Source of the DNA: Dichomitus squalens LYAD-421 SS1
Taxonomy: Eukaryota > Basidiomycota > Agaricomycetes > Polyporales > Polyporaceae
NCBI RefSeq assembly: GCF_000275845.1
Contig: NW_006766958.1
Span: forward strand, 74,164 to 117,211
DNA: 43,048 nucleotides
Direction of reading: 5' to 3'
Shown: positions 30,495 through 40,515 of the stretch, one piece after another
Numbering within the stretch: position 1 is the first letter of the stretch
Layout of the letters: every line of letters begins with the position of its first letter
The notes under the pieces: model-generated
What the model was told of the DNA's origin: nothing
Seen by the model: only the letters and a program-made list of their open reading frames with translations
Databases searched by the model: none
Translations under genes and position numbers: made by a program

Positions 30495-33119
30495 TCATGA
30501 CCTCGCTCTCATCGGGAGGGTACGTGGTCTTGGGCGCGAGCGGCGTGTCGACGAATGCAGACGAGCAGGAAGGGAGACGCCGCGCTCTGGGCCCTTCGTC
30601 CGCAGCCTCTTATTGCCGGTACTAGTTTCGGTGGGAATAGCCACCGACCGCCTCAGCGAGTCCCCGTCCAATTTTGCCCCGCTGGTCTCTGGGGGAGGCG
30701 CCGGGGTTATTCGATCGCCCAGCCGCCAGCGCTGATGGTGGAGAATCTCCGCGAGATAATCTAACATGAAATCGTGAGTCGTGACCTTGGACGCCAGCTG
30801 GAGCTCCTCGGGGGTGGGGATGCTGTCAAGTAGGTCATCATCTAGATTATCCCAGTCGACGTCGGCAATCCCGGAGCCTGACTCATTAGAGTCGGGCAGA
30901 ACGGCAAGTTTATCGCCATCGTCACGTGGGGAGGGTGGATCGCAACGCGGAGGAGGGCGATGGGGGCGGGCTTTGCGTGCCTCGTGATCCAGGACCTTGT
31001 AGTGCGCCGCGAAACACTTGACCATGGTAATAAGGATGTTGTCCATAGGACTGAAGAACTGGAGCGGCATGTAAGGCCGTTGTATTTGAAGCACGCCGGA
31101 GCTTTGCATCGTAACAGATTTTTGACCGCACGTGTACTGGCAGTCAGGGCCAGCGTAAGTGTCGAAGTATCCTTTGATGAAGCCTGTAACGCTGCTGCAG
31201 TTGGACTGGAGGTACCGTACCGAGTAGTAGAGGAGGACATGGAGGAAGGATTCTAACTCGTCCGAGACCTTGACGGGTTTGGACAGGTCCGAGAGGAGGT
31301 TGACCGACATGAACTGATACGTTCCCTTGGTGCTCTACGTCAGCCCCAGTTCGACATGGCCACGAGCTATGAGCTAGAAAAACGCACCATGCGATTCGCC
31401 CGAGTAGCACCGGAGGGCGCTTCTTGTGCGTCGATCGGTTTCGACATCTCCCAATCGCTGAGTATGCCGGTCCACACCATCCAAGGATTGGTACCATCCT
31501 CATCACGGATGACTTTGGGGTATATCAGGATGTTGCCGCTGCTGATGTCGCAATGAAGCAAACGGAGTGTAGGCTTCACAGATACTTGATGATGGGCTGT
31601 GGCAGAAGTGTCAATGCAACGGAAGCTACGACGCATGACTGAACGACAAACCGCGTATGCAATCCAGCACGATGGACACAAGTTGCTGGCCGTATTGGAA
31701 GATCTTCAGAGGCAAACACACCTCTGCCATGACGACTCGATAGTGAGTATGTTGCCGAAGAGGTCCAGTGGTTTCAGCGATGGCGTGCGGCATAGAACCA
31801 TCCGATTGCATGGGGAGCGTGCGGACCATGGCGTCTTCAGCCCTCTTCCGCTTTCTACCGCTCAACGAGATCGGGTCGGAAGAAGTGTTAGAGGATGACC
31901 TCGAGGATCCGGCTCGGGATGCGTGGCGCGAGAGGAGAGAAGACTGGCGCTCCCACCAATCAGCTGTGATCGTCGTCTGATTATTGACGTCGCCGTGACA
32001 AACGAGGGTCGGGACATTAGTGACCTTTGCCGCGTTCAGTTTCGCGAGGATGTCGCCTTCTCGATCCGTGATCTTGTACGACGCGCGCCACGCGTCTTTC
32101 AGCCATACAAAGCGGCGGCTTGAGCATTCATAGGCGACATAACCACGCGTCCCGCGACCCATTGTCCCACTGGCATGGAAGGTAGGTTTGCCGACGAGGT
32201 AGTCGTGCTTCTGGCCACCATCCTGAACAACTAACCGATGACGTGGCCAGTCGCAGTCCAGCGACGTACGGAAGAGCGAGCGGATGTATGCGAAGGTGAA
32301 AGGTTCACGAACATCCCCTTCACTCAGATCGCGTTCCGAGTGGTCGACGTCCTTCGCGTCAGGAAGTGCTGCGACATCCATACGCAAGAAGTCGACGTCA
32401 TTAGGACGCAATCGAGTGGCAGTGGGGTCAAAACCCAGAGAATCGTCCCCCAGGCGGCATAAGTGGTATAGGTAGTCGCAGGCGATGGTCGGCTGTTCGA
32501 AGTAGTCGACGGGAGGGGTGGAGATGACGCCAGCACGGTCCCAGCGCAAGATCCGGAATCGACGACCCATGACAAGGATCATGAAGAGGAAGACGCGATG
32601 TTGAGCAGTGAAGAGGAGCTCGACGGAGGACGAGAGTTCGTCGTAGATCTCAGTTTGATCATCATTCATTCTCTCACCCCCGGAAACCAATTGAGTGGGG
32701 TCAAAAGGATCCGCACGGGGATGATGGCAGTAGAATGAGATGGGCACCAATTGGTCGAACCGGCACGGCTGATCACGTCGAGGACCACGAAAAATAGCCG
32801 CATGTTGTGGTTTGGGACCGTCGTCGTTCGTATAATAGGATTCGCGTATCACCGGTGAGACGCAGCAACCTGGAATGATATCGCTTTTACTGACGGCCTG
32901 GATCTTTGCTGTCTGTTAGCTAACTCGGATGCAAGTGCAAGTTCGGTGATAACGATGGCTTACAAAGAGTTCGGATATAGCTTTTCCAGACAAATTGTCT
33001 GCGCTTGCGAGCGCAGAGAAAGGATTCGAGGCCGCATAATCAATGAGAGGCGCGTCTTCAGTGGCGAGTAGCTCACGCCGGAATTGATCGTGTTCCACAT
33101 GCACAATTGTGCCGGCCAT
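30495..33119 (-). CDS. K5: FunK1-type kinase with HCD in the catalytic loop
   Basis: Exons 32964-33119, 31652-32897, 31388-31596 and 30495-31325 (introns 66, 55, 62 nt) encode 813 residues. The N-lobe has GRGTRGYVAYECSSRRFVWL with the lysine of VWLKDAWR, then GRKRKR in the linker. The catalytic loop is HCDISSGN: the arginine of HRD is cysteine (codons 31547-31555), while the catalytic Asp and the Asn are kept. DWE follows in exon 3, then GTYQFMSVNLL and DELESFLHVLLYYSVRYLQS. The tail ends in a basic TRRSRPRPR segment. The second intron starts with GTTTGT, a weak donor. HCD kinases can be active but lose the arginine used in activation-loop control. It lies tail-to-head with K6. Confidence 0.87.
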
Positions 33120-33299
33120 ACTATGAGAGAGCAGATATACGTCAGTCTCCCAATACTGAGCCTCAGTAAGTGTAGAGATAGGAGGACGGATAGAGGTTGT
33201 AGATGAGCGCACGGCGCACTGATGGGATGCGGGGAAGGTGGTGGTTGGCGTTCAAGTTCAACTGAGTGAATGAGCGCCGGCGCTTTCTGCTCAGGCAAT
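33120..33299. promoter_or_regulatory. Upstream region of K5
   Basis: This is the DNA just before the minus-strand K5 start. No recognisable element is visible. It runs into the segmental repeat. Confidence 0.3.
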
Positions 33300-34440
33300 C
33301 GGCTATGCATCGCTTGCGTATATACGCCGGGTGACCTTGTTTGAGCATTGCTCCAGGAGGATACAGCAGTGAAGCTAACATGAGTTTTTGTCTTCTTGGT
33401 GGGCGGCGAGGACTAGCTGTGGCCAGTCTCGAAGGCGCCTCAAGCAAGATTGGATGAATATGAAGCCGTGACCGTTGAGCTGGCCTCAATGCGAGTTTGA
33501 TGAGGCTTCAGTTTACGCAAATTCTCTTCTCACAGCGTAAGCATTATCAGCATAGATATACTTATCGACCATATGTTCTTATTCTACCACGCTCAACAAA
33601 CGAACAACAGACAGCCACTAAAGGGCCGCGCGGAAGGCAGGAGCACAATTCCGCTGTCTTGAACATGAGACAAGTTCAAAAATTGAGGGCCAGTAACAGG
33701 ATTCGCTAATACAACAGTAAATACATCACGCAGATATGCCAACCGAGAACAACTTCTTGACTCCTAAACCAGCCTATGAGTAGGGGGAGGTTCAAAGTCC
33801 CCACCACTCAGCGCGATGATCTTGTGCATATCTTCTGAGCCGTGAACGGGCTTACAATTTTTTTTCGGGGTCCATCGCACATCAGAATCTAGTCAGCAGA
33901 CATGACGTGGGCATGAGACGAGCGAAGTCCTTGCGCGAAGAATTACACAACGGGCCTAGGCGCACCACGTCGCATGCGAACACAAATATAGATGAAAGAA
34001 GCGCAGGAGCGATATACACAAATCCGTATATAGTGCGGGGTAAGGGGAGGAAGGTGAATACACGGCTCGTGAAAATCCGGACAGCATAGCTACCTAGAGC
34101 AGGTTGGATATCAGGGTGGCTCTAGAGGTGGGTATCACGCGTCCGAGGCCAAAGCGACTCCGATGGAGGGGGCTTGGGGGCGTAGTAGTGGAAGGGGTAT
34201 TGTGACGGTGGCAACAATGCTCGTGCGAGATGGCGCTCATGAGGACCGCCGAACCTCATGATCAGAGTACTCGTCAGGGAAGCTGCATGTAGCCGTCCGG
34301 AGAAGAATGAGTGCGCTTCCAAAGGCTGTTCGTCGTTTGCGTATTCGACAGAGCACGTCTTGAATGATCCGGAAGCGTAACCGGAACCCAGCGCAAGGTA
34401 CTTCGTACGAGAGGCTACAGAGGGCAATGGACAGATATCG
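33300..34440 (+). repeat. Segmental repeat downstream of K6, uninterrupted copy
   Basis: This copy is continuous, whereas its relative downstream of K2 is split into 16071-16240 and 18085-19180 by DNA containing the DUF6534-like relic. The part at 34098-34410 is almost identical to 18820-19140. The part at 33490-34080 is clearly related but AT-enriched and has lost about 90 bases near 33640. It contains no gene. Confidence 0.75.
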
Positions 34441-34550
34441 CGCCATGTGGTCCGCGCAGAGCTCACAGCGCGAAATAAAGATAAAAAGGATCGAGACGGT
34501 ACCTTGTGTCCTCCACAGAAGGTCATAACGACAGTCCGGACGCTAGTCGT

Positions 34551-37206
34551 TCACTTCGCATGGACAGGGTGAGTGAGCGCTTCCTTCCGTGTGTGACTTC
34601 GCGTGCGACGTGTGGTTTCCTGAGGGCGAGGAGGACGGGAAACATTCTTCTGTGTCTTCGTGGTCCGTCGCCTCTTGTTTCTAGGAGGTTCAGCGGGTGT
34701 AGAGCTTTTGTGATCTTCTGCCACCGCCACCGCCCCCGCCGCTGTGAACATCTTCGTCTCCCGAGACAATGGTCGAGGCTGTGTGATCCGATCGTGTTCC
34801 GGCCATCGCGGATTCCCGAGAACTTTTTCAAACAGCTCAATCATGAACTGGTGGTCTACCAACTTCTCAGCGAGTCGTCGGTCTTCTACCGTCGGGCTAT
34901 CATCCGGGGGCGTCCACGTATCCCACTCCGCCTCGATCTGCGCGATAATCTTCTCATCTATACCGATCGATCTTGCTCGATCATATACGTGAGTGTCTCC
35001 CGACGCCGGCGGTGAACGAAAGCTTCTGGGCGGAGACCGTAGCGGAAAAGGGCAAGGGAGGGCGCCTGCTTGAGGCTCGTACTCCATCACCTTGTACCGC
35101 GCTCTGAAGCTCTGGAGAGCGTTGAAGCAAAGGCCGTCCATTGGGGAGTAAAACAATAATGGTCCCCGAGGGGAGAGCGAATTCAGACGACCAGAGGTCT
35201 CGATGGCGACCGATTTCTGTCCACAGGTGTGCATGCGGCCCGGACCGGCGTAGTGATTGAAGTAGGTCGTGACCCACCAGACGGGGTCGTTGCAGTTCGA
35301 ATGCAGATGGCGGACGGCGTTGTAGACCATGACATGCAAGAACGACTCAAGCTCGTCTGCGATCTTGGGATACTCCGAAGGGCGCTGGAGGAGATTCACG
35401 GACATGAACTGATACGTTCCCTTCAAAGACGCTGTCAGTAGTGGCGGAGATGGTAAGGGATAGCTGGGGAACACACGATGCGATCCTTCAAAGTTGCAGT
35501 GGGAGGCATCTGCTCATCGATGCGCCTCGAAAGCTCCCAGTCAGTGAGAACGCCACTCCACACCAACGCCGTACCGTCCGTAGTTTCTCGGAGCCGGGGA
35601 TAGATGAGGATGTTGCCGCTGCTGACGTCGCAATGGAGCAGTCGTACCCCGGGGTGTGTAGCAGCCTGTTGGTGAGCTACGAGAACGATCAGCTTATGCG
35701 ATGTGATGGTGATCAAAGCATGACAAGACGTACTACGGAGGCAATCGAGCATGATCTTGACCAGCTGCTTGCCATTCTTGAACTCCGTCAAGGGTAAGCA
35801 GATCTCCTTGACGGCTACGCGACAGTGGGTATGTTGCCGAAGAGGACATCTTGACAGAGCAGCCGCTTGGGGACTGGGTTCGCCAAGGGCTGAGTCCGAG
35901 ACATCGTCATCAACTACGTCTCTCCACTTGCGCTTCCTGTTATCGAGCGACGAAGACCGGGGAGAAGGACGAGACGTTGACATGTTTGTCTTTGACGAAG
36001 AAGGACTTGTCGAGGAGGGAAGGGGATGTGTCCTTTCTCGCCAATCCCCAGTCACCGTCACCTGATTGCCGACGTCTCCATGGCACACAAGGGTGGGCAC
36101 GCCATCAATACCTGCCGCGTTAAGTCGACTGAGGATGTCGCCCTCCTTTTCAAAGTTCACGTAAGACAGACGCCACGTGTCCTTGAGCCAGACGAACCCG
36201 CGCGTACGACAATCCAATGCGATATACCCACGGGTGCCACGGCCAGACACGTCCTCCGCCATAAAGACGGGTTTCCCGACAAGGAATTTCCGCGCCATTT
36301 CGCCAGAAGAGACTTGCAGCCTGAAACGCGGCCATTCAGTGGCGATCGAGGCACGAAAAAACGGGCGGACGTAGTCGAAAACGAAAGGCTCCTCGAGTTC
36401 GCCCCAATGCAGATCACGTTCAGCATGGTCGACGTCAGAGGGATCGTGCCGAGCCGCGAGGTCCATTCGCAAGTAGTCCGGATCGCCGGGAAGAACGCGA
36501 GTGGCACTTGGATCAAACCCAAGGGCAGTGTCGTCAAGATGCGCGACTCGCCAGAGGAAATCGCATAGGAGCGAGTGGTTCTCGTAGTAGTCGGCTGAAG
36601 GCGTAGTAACGAGGCCTGCGTGGTCCCAACGGAGGAGGCGAAATCTCCTGCCGCACACAAAGAGCATGAAGACGAAAACGCGATGCTGCGAGGTGAACAG
36701 AGGCTCCACGGCAGCGCAGATACGACTGAACGATTCTTTTCGAGCGTCCTCAACTTCTTCCGGTATGTCTCGTGCGTCGCAATGGTCGAATAGATCGGCG
36801 CCGAGCTCGTCCCGTGCAAACTGTACCGGAACGACCTGGTCGGCCCAATGATGCGGCTCGCCCGTACGCGTGTGCTGGCCGGAAAAGATCGCAACACTGA
36901 GCTTTGAGTTGAATTTTGAGGTCGTTTCGCATGGGTTACGGCTGCATCGCGACATTTTGAGGCCTGAAGTGGAGTTGTGGCCGTTGGATGCGTCAATCTG
37001 TTGTGGGTGTAAGCGCAGGGGAGTGGAGATGAGGTTGGGATACGGACAAAGCACTCTGCAATCTGGTCCTCGGAAAGGTGGTTCGCATTTTTGAGACACT
37101 TGTATGGGTTTTGTGGTACGCGTCTCACACGAGACGGGCGATTGTGGTACGTGAGGAACTCCCGACGAAACTCTTCGTGCTCTAGCTGAACGGCACAATC
37201 AATCAT
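34551..37206 (-). CDS. K6: FunK1-type kinase with HCD in the catalytic loop
   Basis: Exons 37048-37206, 35734-36997, 35477-35676 and 34551-35420 (introns 50, 57, 56 nt) encode 830 residues. Features in order: MIDCAVQLEHEEFRREF start; WADQVVPVQF; QHRVFVFMLFVCGRRFRLLR; ATP loop GRGTRGYIA with the lysine of VWLKDTWR; PTLVCHGDV; NRKRKW linker; HCDVSSGN (codons 35627-35635); DWE; DELESFLHVMVYNAVRHLHS; and a basic tail with NKRRR and TRRTRSHTR. HCD replaces HRD as in K5. The first donor is GTCCGT rather than the GTGAGT or GTAAGC of its paralogues. The second intron has 57 bases and no in-frame stop, so an unspliced transcript stays open. A MITE lies 46 bases upstream of the start codon. Confidence 0.87.
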
Positions 37207-37251
37207 GGTAGCTAGCAGAACAGAGGATAGTTGAGCGGATGACAACAAATA

Positions 37252-37601
37252 CAGTGCTTTGCAAAAAAGATTGCAGTGCGAAGCGCGCAAAATCCTGTTT
37301 GCCCCTGTTTGCCCACCCGGGGAAACGCCTGCAATGCCGGAAGCCTCTTTGCAGCATGGTCGATTTTCCAGCCACAAACCTACCGGATATATTCAGAAGG
37401 TCGTCATTCGGAGGCAAAGAATATCCTCGTGCATTTTTGCAGTAGGAAAGCGGACATGGACTCAAGCACGGCTTTTACGGACGGAGTCCTTATGAGCGTC
37501 CGGTTCCCGAAACAGAAATCCTTGCCGTAGCCGACGAGTGACCAAACAGGAGCAGACAGGATTTGCGCGCTTCGCACTGCAATCTTTTTTGCAAAGCACT
37601 G
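37252..37601. mobile_element. 350-bp Tc1/mariner-type MITE
   Basis: Long terminal inverted repeats of about 60 bp bound this element. Both ends start CAGTGCTTTGCAAAAAAG when read inwards and continue with TTGCAGTGCGAAGCGCGCAA. The repeats occupy about 37252-37312 and 37543-37601 and differ by only a few bases. The dinucleotide TA flanks both sides (37250-37251 and 37602-37603), the target duplication of the Tc1/mariner superfamily, and CAGTG ends are typical of it. There is no transposase ORF, so it is non-autonomous. Its closely matching ends suggest fairly recent insertion. It sits in the K6 promoter. Confidence 0.93.
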
Positions 37602-37603
37602 TA

Positions 37604-38474
37604 ATGATGGAACGCGCCTTCGAGTCTCTTCGGCTTGCCGGTGCGCGCGCTAGAACTGTTTAAGCATCTTGACGCCCAAACATATCGGACTTGTACATCC
37701 GATGATCGCTTCCCTGCTCCTTTATGCGCCACGCTTCATTGTCGGAAGAGAACTACGTACAGGTATGCTTACATTACATAGATTTTGTATGACGTTTCAA
37801 TTAACCTATCCTTACTTGACTGGACAGGAACAGGTGAAGCTATTCTTGTCACTTGCGTGCAGAAGAGGCAGCATAAGATGAGCTCACCAGGGGCCGTGTG
37901 CATGATCCATCAATCCCTCGACACCGATCTTATTAACCATGTCCACCGATTGAGCCCAAGAACCGCAGCGGAGTGCGTTGCTACTAGCGGATCGCCCGAT
38001 TGTGCGCACTGCTCAGACCACGGGCTTACGTCGGAGGAGCATATCAGATTGCCGTTAAGTGCCAGCATAAGCAGAGTCGAAAGTGAGGAAGATTTCAGGG
38101 TCATGTTTCCAGTGAAACACAAGTCTCGGGAGAGCTTGGGGACAAGGCCGCCATGATAGTCGCCGCCGAACGACTTACATAAGCGACAAGTTATCAAAGA
38201 CAAACAAGTGCAAATCCGCTACCGTTAGGACTCGCAGGAGCGCGTCCTCGAACTTGACCTGCTGAAATAGTACAGGCTCCGTCCCTTCGCCGTTCCACTC
38301 GCCGATCGTCTCAAATGGAACGTTCAGTCCCATGCACACTCACGCAAGACGATCTCACTTGGGCGTCGGACGATATCTTTCCCCAGAGCATGCTCTGAAC
38401 ATTTCAAGATGTCTCGAGTTCTCAGACTTCGACCCTAGTCCTCCACCTCTGCTGCCGTATCCTCGTATCGCTCG
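37604..38474. other. Spacer without a clear gene
   Basis: No gene is supportable. Reading frames on both strands are short and show no motifs. Confidence 0.4.
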
Positions 38475-39890
38475 GTGCTTCTAGATATTGACATTCTGCT
38501 GGAAATCTTGCGCTACTTTGACTACGACTTCTGGGACATCCGTGACGGTCCCGAGCTAGACATGTCAGGCCGTCTCCGCTATCACGGTCAGGCCGTCTTC
38601 GCTATCACGGTCAGGCCGTCCCTCCAAAGTCCTTTCCCTTCTAGCCATCCACAGCCTATGGCGATGGTAGCGTTCTATTGCTTCCCTTCTTCGTCTTATC
38701 GAACACACCTCAGATTAACGAGTCAAGCTACTTCCGTGAGTTCAAGCCTCTATGTACCTCACACTTCCTCGCACTCCTCCTATGGGCTTCGTTAGGGAGA
38801 CACTTGCATACAGCTGGTGTCATCTCCGCGCCGATGCGACATGCTTATTGAAGCCCGATGCACATGAAGTACAAAGGTGGTGATCCAACACTGTGGTATG
38901 TCGCGCTGTGTCTTACTCGCGGATGACGTCTGCTTCGCAAGCTTCGTGAAGTCCAATCATCCGCACTCATTCCCCTAAGCAACATTTCAGTGGAGAGCAT
39001 TCCGGATGCGACTATACACTCTGGCTACCGGCCCTCTCATACTTCCGTGCCACACTTCGATCCATGCCCATAGTACTACCCCTCGTCTCTGGCCTGCAGT
39101 GTCTTCAGACTTTCCTGCTAAGTCTCCGCGATGCTGGGCAAAGCTCCATTCACAAGTACATGACCTATTCCGTCCAGTAGTGCCGAAATTCTGGGGCATC
39201 TTGATGTTGGCCTCGAGGTAATATACACACCTTTCGGCCACCCATGCAGCGGCTTCAGCGCCCTAGCCCCCCCAGTGACGGGTGCTACGTCCTCTTCGCT
39301 TCTCCCTTCCTCACTAGCCTTACCGTACACCACTACCGGATCTCACGCTCATGTACTTTCTCATCACCGGCGCGATTTGGGCTGGATACTTCCCGCTCCT
39401 TCAGACCTTCTCTTGTCGGCTTGTGCCCAACCTAGCTACGCCTCGCGCTCTCGCGGGCGTCATCGCGCCCCCTGCTCTGTCTCCGAGACATGCGCGACTT
39501 CAAGCTCATCTCTGCCTTGGACGCCCAAGCGAATTGTCGCGACGAGGATCTAGTCGATATTGCTCAACGGTGGCCGCTCCTCACCTCCCTCCCCCTTGTC
39601 GCTACAGTGGGAGAGCCGGCTTGGGACGCCGACCCCCCGGCTGTCCTGACGCTCGAAGCGCGCTCGCGTGCCTGTGTCTTCCACGCCTTGTCTTTCGTTT
39701 GGGCGACCTGCGAGTCTCCGCGGCGTCGAAGTGCGCGAATGGAGGTCATGGATCGCGGGAAATCATGGTGAGGTGGACTGACGCGGAGGGCCACTTGGTC
39801 GTAGCTGCCCTTGTTGACTGGATGTGGAGATTCGCGAACGGTTGTGGGGAAGTTTACTCGAGCAGGAGGGAATACTAGAGCTTTTTTCCA
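38475..39890 (+). pseudogene. F-box/LRR-like protein gene relic
   Basis: The plus strand starts with LLDIDILLEILRYFD near 38481, which fits the first helix of an F-box. Downstream pieces in other frames fit the leucine-rich second half of mushroom F-box proteins, best seen as DEDLVDIAQRWPLLTSLPL near 39540-39597 and FLTSLTVHHYRI near 39308. No single frame or plausible splicing joins them. A 23-bp unit (TCAGGCCGTCTCCGCTATCA plus three bases) is duplicated at 38566-38611 and breaks the first part. F-box proteins recruit targets to SCF ubiquitin ligases; this copy appears dead. The family call rests on short segments only. Confidence 0.35.
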
Positions 39891-40515
39891 GAGGATGACA
39901 CTTGAATGTATGACAAGACGTGGTCTTCCTTGTTCTACATACATCTAATCATGTCCCTACGCAGAGATCGCAGTTTTCGCAGCGATCCTGTCCTTGAGAG
40001 CAGAACCCGATGCGTTCGGTGAGTTGTTCTAATGACATGTTGAAAATGACATCTTACTGCAGTGGTATCCACCCGTAGTTGTCGTGCTTCTCGATTACCA
40101 GGGAAGCACGTTGTCTCGTAGTGTGATATGTCGCCTCGTCTCCTGTTCGAATTTGGACGCAGGCGTGCATACCAGCGCGGGGTCGCAGGTGGAGTCGGAA
40201 TTCCGCACACGACTCTCAGTAGGAGTATTATAGATCATTGTTCGAGTGCGAGTGTTTTGAACCTAATTGTGTGGGACAGAGCAGGGACCATTGCCGCCGT
40301 TGTGCCATCAGCTGCTTTGTGAGTCAATGCACCTGTTCAGTCCCTGTTTTGTGAGAGATCTCGACCCATAAAGACCGCATCAGCTCCGTGAGTCGCTTAT
40401 TGTTGGTTTTCACGCACATGGTAAAGCGCCGGGATCCTGCGTATTCCTAACCACACCACCGCTTACGCGCTTGCGGGCGGCTGTTCAGGTTGCTCCTTGT
40501 TCACCTTCATCACCA
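39891..40515. other. Upstream region of K7
   Basis: There is no gene here that I can support. A short plus-strand frame near 40260-40320 contains VWDRAGTIAAVVPSAA. It faintly echoes the RWDRAG-xx-xTPS block of FunK1 kinases but is isolated. Confidence 0.35.

Noticed and set aside
40128..40322. Short ORF with VWDRAGTIAAVVPSAA as an extra FunK1 fragment
   Set aside because: Only about a dozen residues resemble the RWDRAG block and no neighbouring family segment is present.
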